Shown here piece by piece: positions 1-8,829 of a stretch of DNA of 64,000 nt. This stretch comes from Mesorhizobium comanense (lineage in GTDB: Bacteria; Pseudomonadota; Alphaproteobacteria; Rhizobiales; Rhizobiaceae). Where the stretch lies: NCBI RefSeq assembly GCF_005503535.1, contig NZ_SCNN01000023.1, forward strand, positions 1 through 64,000, read 5' to 3'. Position 1 is the stretch's first letter, and each line of letters begins with the position of its first letter. The notes beneath the pieces are model-generated. The model was not told the origin of the DNA. It worked only from the letters and a program-made list of their open reading frames with translations, and did not search any database. Made by a program: the position numbers and the translations under genes.

Positions 1-40
1 GCGCTGGTCGACCCCCACTCCGCCGAGCTTCGCTCGACAC

Positions 41-160
41 CTCTCCCCCGATCGACGGGGGAGAGGAAAGGCGCCTGGCTTTTTGTCGTCAACGCTCGCC
101 CAGCAAAGCTCCCTTCCTTTCCCTCCGGAGGGGGGAAAGGTGGCGCTGCGAAGCAGCGAC
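41..160. repeat. intergenic palindromic repeats at left edge
   Basis: The first 273 bases hold no supportable gene. They contain three palindromes: 41-65 (CTCTCCCCC arms around GATCGAC), about 116-140 (CCTTTCCCTCC against GGAGGGGGGAAAGG, imperfect) and 144-158 (CGCTGC-GAA-GCAGCG). Runs of this kind are typical dispersed intergenic repeats of Mesorhizobium-like genomes. They lie downstream of the binding-protein gene at 274-1539 and may end or stabilise its transcript; that is inference. Confidence 0.6.
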
Positions 161-273
161 GGATTGGGGGAACCACGTAGCAATCAAGCCTCGCGCCGAT
201 CCGTCACGCCAGTCACAAAAGACGCGTGCAAAGCGTAGTCCCTTGCGGGGAAGGAAGAAGCCACTACAAACCC

Positions 274-1539
274 CTACTGCGTCGGCAGCATGCCTTCGAC
301 ATCGCTGGCCGCGTCATTGAGCGCTTCCTTAGGCGAGGCCGACTGGTCGACGATCCGCGAGAGATTGTCGACGATGGTCTGCGTCACCTTGACCCCGTTG
401 GTGCCGGGGAAAGCGTACCACGGGACCATCAGCGGCATCTGGCTGAGGCCGGCCTGGAAGAGCGGGTTCTTCTTGTAGAAATCACCGAGATAGTCTGGTG
501 ACTTGGCCGCCAGCTCGTTGTTGGGGACATAGCCCGTGCCGGGCACCACGACGGAGGCGCCATAAGGGCCGGCGGCGAATTTCGCGAACTTCCAGGCAGC
601 TTCCTGCTTGGCCGTGTCCTTGGTCAGGATGACGACGGCATTGCCGCCGGTCGGAAGATGGCCGTTGACCGGATCGATCAGCGGGATCTTGGCGGTCCGC
701 AACGTGAACTTGTCGCCGACGTTCTTGATCGTGTTGACCAGCGCGCCCGTGGTCTGGAATTCGAAGCCGACCTTGCCGGCCGCGAAAGCCTGTTCGCCGG
801 CCGGCTTGGTGAAGACCGGCATGCCGCCCTCCTTCACCATCCGCTCCAGGATCTCCACCGCCTTCTCGCCTTCCGGACCGTTGAAGGCGACCTTGCTTTC
901 ATCCTCGTTCAGCATCTTGCCGCCGGCGCCGAACAAAAGCGCCGAGAACATCCAGTCGTCGCCCTGCCAGCGGAAGTCGATGCCGTCGACGCCGTTGCCG
1001 AGTGCCTTGATCTTGCCGCCGAGCGCGATCACCTCGTCCCAGGTCTTGGGCGGATTGTCCGGGTCACCGCCGGCCGCCTTCACCAGGTCGGCATTGTAAT
1101 ACATGATCGGGTTGGAGGTGGCGAAGGCGAGGCCGATCTGCTTGCCGTTGACCTGCGCCAGCTTCAGGATCGTGTCGGAGAAGCCCTGCTCGGCCATGTT
1201 GCCGTCCTTCTTGACCAGCGGTCCGAGATCGACGGCGACGTCACGCTCGTTGAGCATGCGCAGGCGGTTGAGGCCGATGAAGGTGATATCGGGCATCTCG
1301 TCGGTGCCGGCCTGGCGCAGGATGGTCTGGATGCCTTCCTCATAGGTCGCCGACGGGCTGGCGAACTGGATCTTGATGTCGGGATTTTCCTCCATGAATT
1401 TCTTCGAGATCGTGTCCATCACGTTCTTGAAGAAGCCGGGCATCGGGTAGTGGACGGTCAGCGTGGTCTCGGCATAGGCCGGCAGCGCCGCCGCCAGCGA
1501 CACCGCCGCGGCAGCGAAAATCCTGGAAAAGTGCTTCAT
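274..1539 (-). CDS. ABC importer periplasmic solute-binding protein, family 1 (UgpB/MalE-like)
   Basis: 421 residues with a clear Sec signal peptide (residues 1-23, ending AYA). The mature part reads as a family-1 extracellular binding protein (LTVHYPMPGFFKNVMDTISKK near the start, then IKIQFASPSATYEEG). Its length fits UgpB-type proteins of 400-440 residues. An AAGGAGC ribosome site precedes the ATG at 1539. It is the last gene of a minus-strand operon: phosphoesterase, ATPase, two permeases, binding protein. The substrate is not fixed by sequence; glycerol-3-phosphate or its diesters are suggested by the phosphoesterase, other sugars are possible. Confidence 0.9.
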   Translation of the reverse strand: MKHFSRIFAAAAVSLAAALPAYAETTLTVHYPMPGFFKNVMDTISKKFMEENPDIKIQFASPSATYEEGIQTILRQAGTDEMPDITFIGLNRLRMLNERDVAVDLGPLVKKDGNMAEQGFSDTILKLAQVNGKQIGLAFATSNPIMYYNADLVKAAGGDPDNPPKTWDEVIALGGKIKALGNGVDGIDFRWQGDDWMFSALLFGAGGKMLNEDESKVAFNGPEGEKAVEILERMVKEGGMPVFTKPAGEQAFAAGKVGFEFQTTGALVNTIKNVGDKFTLRTAKIPLIDPVNGHLPTGGNAVVILTKDTAKQEAAWKFAKFAAGPYGASVVVPGTGYVPNNELAAKSPDYLGDFYKKNPLFQAGLSQMPLMVPWYAFPGTNGVKVTQTIVDNLSRIVDQSASPKEALNDAASDVEGMLPTQ

Positions 1540-1577
1540 CTCTGGTGCTCCTTGTTAGCCAGTCGGTTTCGGGCCGG

Positions 1578-2414
1578 TCAGCCTTTGAGACCGGTCATGG
1601 TGATGCCCTCGACGAAGCGCTTCTGCGCGAGCAGGAAAGCGGCGACGAGAGGAAGGGTGATGATCAGCGTGGCGGCCATCAGCGCGCCGTAGTCGTCGCC
1701 GGCTTCGGCGGCGCGGAAATACATCAGGCCGAGGGGCGGCGTGGCGTAGGCCTGCTTGCTGACCACGATCAGCGGCCAGTAAAGGTCGTTCCAGTGCGCC
1801 ACGACGGAAAAGATCGCGAAGGCCGTCACCGCCGGCCAGGCATTGGGCACGATGACGCGCGCCACGATGCCGAGTTCGGACATGCCGTCGAGCCGCGCGG
1901 CGTGGAGAAGATCGTCGGGCATGGCGCGGAAAAACTGCAGGAACATGAAGATCGCAAACACCGATATGGTGAACGGCGCCACCAGCGCGGTGTAGCTGTT
2001 GAGCAGAGACATGCGGTCGAAGGCGACATAGAGCGGCAGCGCCGTTGCGTGGATCGGCACCAGCAGGCCGAGCATGACCAGCACCATCATCAATCGCGCC
2101 GCGGGGAATTTCAGCTTGGCCATGGCGTAGGCGCAGGGGATGGCGACCAACACCTGAAAGAAGAAGATCAGGCCGCACACGACGACGCCGTTCCACAACA
2201 GCGTCGCCATCGGCACCTTGGCGAACGCCTTGGCGAAATTTTCCGCGAAATAGAAATGCTGGGGGACGAGCGACAGCGCGGCGGTGAAGATATCGCTCTG
2301 CGTCTTGCCCGCTGTAGAGATCATGAAGATGTAGGGCGCAAGGATCATCAGCGCGCCGAGCGACAGCAGCGCGAAGCGGATGATGCGGCCGGCCGGGATG
2401 GCGGTGTTGCTCAT
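1578..2414 (-). CDS. ABC sugar transporter permease (MalG/UgpE-like)
   Basis: 278 residues, an inner-membrane permease with about six hydrophobic segments. The EAA-type loop that docks on the ATPase lies near residues 171-190 (AARLDGMSELGIVARVIVP). The start MSNTAIPAG is chosen because its ATG overlaps the stop of the upstream permease (ATGA, 2411-2414); the longer open frame upstream only runs antisense-free through that neighbour. It should pair with the product of 2411-3334 as the transmembrane heterodimer. Confidence 0.9.
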   Translation of the reverse strand: MSNTAIPAGRIIRFALLSLGALMILAPYIFMISTAGKTQSDIFTAALSLVPQHFYFAENFAKAFAKVPMATLLWNGVVVCGLIFFFQVLVAIPCAYAMAKLKFPAARLMMVLVMLGLLVPIHATALPLYVAFDRMSLLNSYTALVAPFTISVFAIFMFLQFFRAMPDDLLHAARLDGMSELGIVARVIVPNAWPAVTAFAIFSVVAHWNDLYWPLIVVSKQAYATPPLGLMYFRAAEAGDDYGALMAATLIITLPLVAAFLLAQKRFVEGITMTGLKG

Positions 2415-3334
2415 GTGTAATGCACCCGCCGGTCGAGCACGCGGTACTGCAAGAACATCAGTACGACCAGGATCGCCAGGAAGACGACCGTCATGGCGGA
2501 AGCGTAGCCGACGCGCAGATAGACGAAGCCTTCCTGGTAGATGGTGAAAAGCAGCACTTCGGACGCCTTGTTGGGCCCGCCGTCGGTCAGCATCTTCACC
2601 GTCTCGAAAACCTTCACCGCATTGGTGACGCTGATGGTGACGACGAACAGCGTCGTCGGCCCGAGCATCGGCCAGGTGACCAGGAAAAACCGGTCGAGCG
2701 CCGACTTGGCGCCGTCGACATGGGCCGCGGCATAGAGTTCGCGCGGGATCGCCGTCAGGCCGGCCAGGAACAGCACCATGTTGAAACCGACCGACTGCCA
2801 GATGCCGATGATCGACAGGCTGTAGAGCACGGTGTTGGAGGCGCCGAGCCAGTTCGGGCCGGGAATGCCGGCAAGCGACAGCAGCGCGTTGAGCGGGCCG
2901 ATCGTGGGATGGAAGATGTATTGCCAGACAGTGGCCATGGCGACGATGAGCGAGGCGACGGGCAGGAAATAGACAGTGCGGAAGAACCCGCGCGCCCGCC
3001 CCTCGCCCTCGATCAACAGGGCGACGCCCAGGCCGAGCACGATCGAGACCGGAGCGACGATCGCCGTATAGACCGACGTGTTCCACAGTGACCTGCGGAA
3101 GGTGCGGTCGTTCAAGAGATGCGCGTAGTTCTCAAAGCCGACGAAGCGGAACTTGCCGTAGCCGAGCTCGAAATCGGTGAAGCCGAGAAAGACGACAGCG
3201 GCCACCGGCAGGAGCACGAACAGCAGCAACAGCACGATTGCCGGTGTCGCCAGCAGCCAGGCCGTGCGGCCTTCGCTGCGCCGGTGAAGCGCGGCGGCAT
3301 CCGGGACGATCCCCGCAACCGCGACGCTAGACAT
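2411..3334 (-). CDS. ABC sugar transporter permease (MalF/UgpA-like)
   Basis: 307 residues with an N-terminal hydrophobic segment (LLATPAIVLLLLFVLLPVAA, about residues 27-46) and five or more further membrane spans. The EAA-type loop includes AAHVDGAKSALDRFFLVTWP near residue 202. This is the MalF/UgpA member of the importer. The gene overlaps the downstream permease by four bases, and its start overlaps the restored end of the ATPase reading frame (stop at 3327-3329) by eight bases, so translation is probably coupled. Confidence 0.9.
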   Translation of the reverse strand: MSSVAVAGIVPDAAALHRRSEGRTAWLLATPAIVLLLLFVLLPVAAVVFLGFTDFELGYGKFRFVGFENYAHLLNDRTFRRSLWNTSVYTAIVAPVSIVLGLGVALLIEGEGRARGFFRTVYFLPVASLIVAMATVWQYIFHPTIGPLNALLSLAGIPGPNWLGASNTVLYSLSIIGIWQSVGFNMVLFLAGLTAIPRELYAAAHVDGAKSALDRFFLVTWPMLGPTTLFVVTISVTNAVKVFETVKMLTDGGPNKASEVLLFTIYQEGFVYLRVGYASAMTVVFLAILVVLMFLQYRVLDRRVHYT

Positions 3335-4485
3335 AGGCCGGTTCCTGCGGTGTGGCGGCCATATTGGCGATGCGCAGCCGCCGTCCCTCCGGGGCCAAAG
3401 ACCATGGCCTGTTCGGAAGGCAGCAAGACCCCCACCGGCATGCCGCCGATCAGGTCCATCGCCTCATGTGGCGCGAGCTTGGCGACGACCGCATCGCCGG
3501 ACAGATCGAGCCGGCAATGGGCGATCACCTCCGAGCCGAGGAATTCGACGCGCTCGATCCGCCCCGCGAGACCGCTGCGTCCATCGGGGGCCAGTTTGAC
3601 GAACTCGGGCCGGATGCCGAGGCTGACCGGGCCATTCGCCACTTTCTCCAGCAGCGCCAGCCGGACGCCTTGGTAGTCGACACGGCCGGTGTCGGCGACA
3701 GCCGGCAGGATGTTGATCCTGGGCTGGCCGACGAAACGCGCGACCTCGATATGGGCTGGATCGTTGTAGATCGCTTCAGGCGCGGCGAGCTGCAGCAGAT
3801 GGCCGCCGATCATCACCGCGACACGGTCGGCCATCGAAAGCGCCTCGGCCTGGTCGTGCGTCACATAGAGCGTCGGCACGCCGGCCCGGCGGTGCAGTTC
3901 GACGATCTCGCCGCGCGCATGGACGCGCAGATTGGCGTCGAGATTGGAAAGCGGCTCGTCCATCAGGAAGATCGAGGGCTGGCGCACCATGGCGCGCGCC
4001 AGCGCGACGCGCTGACGCTGGCCGCCCGACATCTGCCCCGGCTTGCGGTCGAGCAGCTGATCGATCTTGAGCACGCTCGCCATCTCGCGCACATCGCGTG
4101 AAATACCGGCGCGAATGCCCTTCTGGCCGGGAAGCAACGCGCCGATCAGCGGCAGCCGCTGCGAGCGGCTGAGCCGCTTCATGGCGAGCGGAACGGCGAT
4201 GTTCTGGCCGGCGGTCAGGTGCGGATAGAGCGCGTAGGACTGGAACACCATGGCGATGTTGCGGTCGGCCGCCGCGACTGGAGCCATGTCCTTGCCGCCA
4301 ACGATTATGCCGCCGCTGTCGGCATGGTCGAGGCCGGCCAGAATGCGCAGCAAGGTGCTCTTGCCGCAGCCCGACGGACCGACGAGCGCGATGAATTCGT
4401 CTTGCTCGACATCCAGACTGATGCCGTTGAGGATGGCGTTGCCGCCAAAGGACTTCCTCACATCGCGCAGCGACAGCGCGCTCAT
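3327..4485 (-). CDS. ABC transporter ATP-binding protein (UgpC/MalK-like), probable 3' frameshift
   Basis: Cytoplasmic ATPase with canonical motifs: Walker A GPSGCGKST, signature LSGGQRQRVALARAMV, Walker B FLMDEPLSNLD, H-loop YVTHDQAEA, and a C-terminal TOBE region. As written, the frame does not stop where the family stops. After VFGP it runs on into low-complexity residues and overlaps the downstream permease by 223 bases, ending at 3112. Removing one base in the CCGGGG run at about 3389-3394 restores the family-like ending GRRLRIANMAATPQEPAYV with a TAG at 3327-3329. The end given is that restored stop. Either a recent mutation or a sequencing error; the ATPase core is intact. The start overlaps the phosphoesterase stop (ATGA). 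Confidence 0.85.
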
Positions 4486-5318
4486 GACGCGACCTTCCGC
4501 CGGACCTTGTGCGCTTCGTGCGGATAGACTTCCTCGACCACGTCATCGAGGACATGGACTGTCATGCCGGGGATCGCGACGATCTCGCTGGCGAGCCCCT
4601 CGCCAAAATCGTGGATGACGGCGCCAAGCAGCCGCTCGCCCGGCATGTCGCGCTCCATGTCGCCGACGACGAAAGCCGCGGACGGACCCCAGATCAGCGA
4701 CGTGTCCTTGTAGAGGCCTTGCCAGGCGCGGTGCAGGTGCCCGCTGGCGAACAGCGCGACATCGTGGGCCGCGATCAGATCGTAAAGGCGCTGGCGTTGC
4801 GCGGGTCTCACGCTCCAGTAGCCGGTATCGCCTTCGCCGGGTTTGTCGATAAACAGCGGCTTGTGGGCGAACAACGCGACGCGGCGCCCGCCACGGCTGT
4901 CCAGCGCCGCTTGCAGCCATTCGAATTGAGCGTCTTCCTCGGCGTCTTCGAAGCCCATCAACAGGCTGTCGAGCCCGATGAAGCGCCACATCCCGGCATC
5001 CTCGACCCAGTAGTCGGGGCCGACCAGCCGGCGCCAGCGCTCGAGGCGCCCGGCATTGACGGGTTGTAGCGAACCCGGCAGATGGCCGACATCATGGTTG
5101 CCTGGCACCAGCAGCATGGGCTGCCTGATTTCCCGCATCAGATCCATGCAGAAGCCGATGTCGTCATCCCTATCGGCGCCATCGACGCTGAGGTCGCCGG
5201 TGTGGACGACAAGATCCGCCCCGCTCTGCTCGATCCAGCTGGCCAGCGGTTCCCAATTGCCGTTGAAATGCGGCTTGGTCGGGCTGAAATGCGTATCTGT
5301 GATCTGGACGATTTTCAT
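4482..5318 (-). CDS. calcineurin-type metallophosphoesterase (CpdA/glycerophosphodiesterase-like)
   Basis: 278 residues starting MKIVQITDTHF; the upstream extension to 5402 lacks family character. All dinuclear-metal motifs are visible: D8-x-H10, GD at 41-42, GNHD at 73-76, a later H in FAHKPL and GHLH. The family hydrolyses phosphodiesters, for example cAMP or glycerophosphodiesters. No signal peptide, so cytoplasmic. It is the first gene of the operon and overlaps the ATPase gene by four bases. The position suggests that imported phosphodiester is cleaved by this enzyme, but the substrate is inferred. Confidence 0.88.
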   Translation of the reverse strand: MKIVQITDTHFSPTKPHFNGNWEPLASWIEQSGADLVVHTGDLSVDGADRDDDIGFCMDLMREIRQPMLLVPGNHDVGHLPGSLQPVNAGRLERWRRLVGPDYWVEDAGMWRFIGLDSLLMGFEDAEEDAQFEWLQAALDSRGGRRVALFAHKPLFIDKPGEGDTGYWSVRPAQRQRLYDLIAAHDVALFASGHLHRAWQGLYKDTSLIWGPSAAFVVGDMERDMPGERLLGAVIHDFGEGLASEIVAIPGMTVHVLDDVVEEVYPHEAHKVRRKVAS

Positions 5319-5477
5319 GCCGGCTCCATCGCGAGAGCCGGCCCCGGAGAACCAGGAGCAAGCGGCTTCGCATGGGGCCTGCTTAGTGCCCTTACATGTC
5401 ACTTCCTTAACAGCATGGGGACAAATGTACCCGCCGCGCCTGTGGAGGGCCGGCGCGGTGAAGGACCAAATGCGGCC

Positions 5478-5885
5478 TCACTTCACCTCGAACTGCGGAT
5501 CGACGGGGATCTGCATCGCCGTGACCAGATGGTTGGTCTGGCCGGCCAGCCCGATGATCGATACGAGCTCGCCATGCTGTGCGTCCGTCATGCCCTTGGC
5601 GCGCGCCGCCGCCGTGTGCGAGTGAACACAATAGGAGCAGCCGTTGGCGGTCGACACCGCGATATAGATCATTTCCTTGGTCAGCGGGTCGATAGCGCTG
5701 TCGGCAACCATCACCGCCTTCAACTGTTCCCACACCCGCTTCAGCGACGCCGGATCATTGGCCAGCCCGCGCCAGAAATTGTTGACGAAGTCGGATTTGC
5801 GCGTTGCCCTGATATCGTCGAACACGGCTTTCACCGCCGGGATCGCATCGACCTCGGTATCGCTGAGGAGTTTTGTGGTGGCCAT
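5478..5885 (-). CDS. carboxymuconolactone decarboxylase / AhpD-like protein
   Basis: 135 residues. The CxxC-xxxH redox motif of AhpD-type proteins is present as NGCSYCVHSH (C83, C86, H90). Such proteins act as thiol peroxidase partners or gamma-carboxymuconolactone decarboxylase relatives; the CxxC points to the redox type. The start MATTKLLSD is favoured because an AAAGGA site lies upstream; the longer frame to 5996 has no support. It stands alone, between the phosphoesterase operon and the ribose-type operon, with a short GC hairpin (about 5434-5458) just past its stop. Confidence 0.85.
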   Translation of the reverse strand: MATTKLLSDTEVDAIPAVKAVFDDIRATRKSDFVNNFWRGLANDPASLKRVWEQLKAVMVADSAIDPLTKEMIYIAVSTANGCSYCVHSHTAAARAKGMTDAQHGELVSIIGLAGQTNHLVTAMQIPVDPQFEVK

Positions 5886-6017
5886 GGGGTGGTCCTTTCG
5901 TTCGAACACGGTGTGAGAAATCTCGTTAAACCATCTGTGATGCAGACTGAATTGCCCCCATCCGCAACCTTGGCGTCCACTCTGCAACGCCGACAATTGG
6001 CGAAACCCGAGACCACC

Positions 6018-6225
6018 AGTCCCCTCTCCCCGTCACTATACGGGGAGAGGATGCCGGCAGGCAGGTGAGGGGCAGTGCCGACATTTCGAACAGGGAGGTT
6101 TGCCGAGCGTCACCCGCTCGCCACAGACTCGGCGCCTTTGTGCGGACAGCCAATCGCCAAGCTCAGCGCCGCCCCTCATCGCCCTGCCGGGCACTTCTCC
6201 CCGTATAGTGACGGGGAGAAGGGGC
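6018..6225. repeat. inverted pair of REP-like palindromic elements
   Basis: The 401-base gap 5886-6286 has no gene. It holds two oppositely oriented copies of the dispersed palindrome: 6023-6050 (CTCTCCCCGTCACTATACGGGGAGAG) in one direction and 6194-6221 in the other, each with a flanking tail of the form CTGCC-GGCA and GTGAGGGGCAG. The second copy is identical over about 62 bases to one at 43992-44055. The pair sits downstream of the ATPase gene at 6287. Confidence 0.8.
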
Positions 6226-6286
6226 TGGCCGCGACTTTACCACCTCTTTCTGCAACGTCGAAAAAGGCGCCGGCATCAGCAGAGCC

Positions 6287-7783
6287 CTAATGTACCGCCG
6301 CGTACATGATCTTCTCCTCCGTCGCCTCCGCCGGTGAAAATTCCTCGACAATCCGCCCCTGCCGGCACACCAGGATCCGGTCCGACAGGTTCATGATCTC
6401 CGGCAAGTAGGACGAGATGACGACGACGGCCAGGCCCTCGTCGGCAAGCCGGTTGATGATCTGGTGGATCTCGGCGATGGCGCCGACATCGACCCCGCGC
6501 GTCGGCTCGTCGAAGATGACGATGCGCGGCTTCTGCACCAGCCCCTTGCCGATCACCACCTTCTGCTGGTTGCCGCCGGAAAGCTCGACCACGCGCGCAT
6601 TGTCGTTGATCGCCTTGATGTTGAGCGTCCTGGTCCATTCCGCCGAAAGCTGCCGCATCTCCTGCTGGTTGATCACCCAGGCCTTTTCGCGGCCCGCCGC
6701 CAGCAGGCCGCCGAACAGGTTCTCGGCGATGCCCATCGTCTCGAAAATGCCTTCGCTCTTGCGGTCCTCGGTGACGTAGACAATGCCGTCGGCCACCGCT
6801 TCGCTGGGCACGAGATAGCGCACCGGCCTGTCATCCAGTTCGATCGTGCCGCCGCGCAGGAAATCGCGCTTGTAGATGCCCGACACGATCTTGAAGGTCT
6901 CGGTGCGGCCGGAACCGATCAGCCCGAACACGCCTGTGATCTGGCCCTCGAAGATGGAGAAGGAATTGTTGCGCACGACATTGCTCATCGAAATGTCCTG
7001 CACCGACAGCACCTTCTTGCCAGCCTTGCGCAGTTTCGCCTCGTCGCGCTGGCGGTAGATCTGGCCGGACAGCGTGCGCCCGACCATGGCCGCGACGATC
7101 CTGTCGCGGTCGAAGGCTGCCGTGTCGTCGGTGATGACCAGTTCGCCATCGCGCAGGATGGTGATGCGGTCGGCGATGGCGAGCGCCTCTTCCAGCGCAT
7201 GGCTGATGAAGACGATGGAGACGCCGCCCGCCTTCAGCCGGCGGATCAAAGCGAAGAAGTGGCGTTTTTCCTCGGGCGTCAGCGTCGCCGTCGGCTCGTC
7301 GAAAATGATGATCTCGGCATTGTGGTGCACCGCGCGCGCGATCTCGACCATCTGGCGCTTGGCCGCGCCAAGGGTGGCCACCATGGCGTTGGGGTCAACC
7401 GGAAAATTCAGCGACTGCAGGAACTGCTGTGCTGAAATATACGTGCCGCGCAGCCGGTTGAGGAATTTCTCGGTCCCGAGATAGAGGTTCTGCGCCACCG
7501 TCATCGACGGGACCAGGCTGGTTTCCTGGAACACCATGGCAATGCCGGCTTCGAGCGCCGCGTGCGGCGAGGCGTAGGCGATCTCGCGGCCGTTGTGGAA
7601 CATCCTGCCTGACGTGGCCTCGACGACACCGGCGATGATCTTGGTCAGCGTCGATTTTCCCGCACCGTTCTCGCCGAGCAGGGCGTGGATTTCGCCCTTG
7701 CGCAGATCGAACGTGACATTCTTCACCGCGGGCACGCCGCGATAGTTTTTGGTGACGTTTTCCAGGCGAACGATCGGCTCCAT
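6287..7783 (-). CDS. ribose-type ABC transporter ATP-binding protein (tandem ATPase domains, RbsA-like)
   Basis: 498 residues, the usual length for RbsA-type ATPases with two fused domains. The N-domain has Walker A GENGAGKST and Walker B IIIFDEPTATLT; the C-domain has GSGRTETFK in place of Walker A and a full signature ELSGGNQQKVVIGKGL with IVIFDEPTRGVD. One degenerate and one active site is normal in this family. The start MEPIVRLENV overlaps the stop of the upstream propeller gene (ATGA). Last gene of the 13124-6287 operon. Confidence 0.93.
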   Translation of the reverse strand: MEPIVRLENVTKNYRGVPAVKNVTFDLRKGEIHALLGENGAGKSTLTKIIAGVVEATSGRMFHNGREIAYASPHAALEAGIAMVFQETSLVPSMTVAQNLYLGTEKFLNRLRGTYISAQQFLQSLNFPVDPNAMVATLGAAKRQMVEIARAVHHNAEIIIFDEPTATLTPEEKRHFFALIRRLKAGGVSIVFISHALEEALAIADRITILRDGELVITDDTAAFDRDRIVAAMVGRTLSGQIYRQRDEAKLRKAGKKVLSVQDISMSNVVRNNSFSIFEGQITGVFGLIGSGRTETFKIVSGIYKRDFLRGGTIELDDRPVRYLVPSEAVADGIVYVTEDRKSEGIFETMGIAENLFGGLLAAGREKAWVINQQEMRQLSAEWTRTLNIKAINDNARVVELSGGNQQKVVIGKGLVQKPRIVIFDEPTRGVDVGAIAEIHQIINRLADEGLAVVVISSYLPEIMNLSDRILVCRQGRIVEEFSPAEATEEKIMYAAVH

Positions 7784-8829
7784 CAGAGAGCTCCCGTGTC
7801 GATGGCCAGCACGCAGTCGCCGCCCCTCGAAGCAATGAACAGCTTGCCATCCCTGTCCGCCACGCTGCAGATGCCGTGGCGCGTGCCGTTGGCGCGGCTG
7901 TGCAGGCTGAATTGCGGCTGCATCTTTTGGTCGAGCCTGACCACCAGCCCGTAAGAGCGGCTTGGCGACCACGGCTTGTGAATGCCCATGGTGCGGATGC
8001 CGCCGCATTGCAGCGGTTCGAGAAAACTGCGGCTGGAGGCCAGCGCCGGAGCTATCCAGTAAGCCGGCGGCACCTGGTCGATCATATCGCGCCGGTAGTG
8101 CGTTTCCTGCAGCACGAACTCGATCAGCCGGTTGCGCGGTGCAAACAGGGCCAGCCAGGCGCCGCCATCGCTCGCGGGCGACAGCCGTGCGGGATAGCCG
8201 GGCAGATGTGCCAGGATCGTGGTGCCGCTGCCTGCTGCGCCGAAGCGGACCAGCTGATGGCGCCAGCTTTCGCTGACCAGCACGTCGCCGCCGATGGGGT
8301 GCAGCCCATAGGGAAAAGCAAGTTCTCCGGCCAGCTTGCGGAAATCGCCGCCCGCCGCATCGCGTTTCCAAAGCGAACCGGACGCGCCTTTCGTCATCAG
8401 ATCGGCCGCCCATTGCGACGGTGCATGCTCGGCCGAACCATTGGCCAGCCACAGCGCGCCGTCCTCGGCATAGGCCAAGGCCGTGATGCACCGGATACCA
8501 GCCGGCAGCGACACTTCCTTGCCCGAGATCAGCAGCTTGCCGGTTTCGAGCCCCACCGTGAGTTCGCCCGATGGTGACAACGCCAGCGCCGTCACCGCAG
8601 ATGGAAAGGTCTCGACCACGACAGGCGCGACGCCGGCAGCAATCGAATAGAGGGCGTTGCCGCTGGAGGCCAACAACCTGTCTCTGGAAGCCAGCAGATT
8701 GTCCGGCTCGATCAGCTCGGCAAATGCTGGCGCATCGTCGAGCCGCGTGTTGGGCCGGAAGGCGCCGTCGAGCGGCGGGATGGTGACCGCCTTGCCGCGA
8801 AACACATCAAGGATCGGATCGAGGATCAT
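7783..8829 (-). CDS. SMP-30/gluconolactonase-like beta-propeller protein
   Basis: 348 residues starting MILDPILDVF, with no signal peptide, so probably cytoplasmic. Repeated blade-like strings (NALYSIAAGVAPVVVETF, DGALWLANGSAEHAPSQW, DGKLFIASRGGDCVLAIDTG at the C-terminus) and the LHPIGGDVLVSESWRHQLVRF segment recall SMP-30/strictosidine-synthase propellers, which include lactonases. It overlaps both neighbours by ATGA. The upstream permease carries a related propeller domain, so this is likely a second lactonase-like or ligand-sensing step. The substrate is unknown. Confidence 0.7.
   Translation of the reverse strand: MILDPILDVFRGKAVTIPPLDGAFRPNTRLDDAPAFAELIEPDNLLASRDRLLASSGNALYSIAAGVAPVVVETFPSAVTALALSPSGELTVGLETGKLLISGKEVSLPAGIRCITALAYAEDGALWLANGSAEHAPSQWAADLMTKGASGSLWKRDAAGGDFRKLAGELAFPYGLHPIGGDVLVSESWRHQLVRFGAAGSGTTILAHLPGYPARLSPASDGGAWLALFAPRNRLIEFVLQETHYRRDMIDQVPPAYWIAPALASSRSFLEPLQCGGIRTMGIHKPWSPSRSYGLVVRLDQKMQPQFSLHSRANGTRHGICSVADRDGKLFIASRGGDCVLAIDTGAL

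Noticed and set aside
3112..3326. Extended C-terminus of the Ugp-type ATPase
   Set aside because: Low-complexity residues with no family match, overlapping the permease gene; explained better by a one-base insertion.
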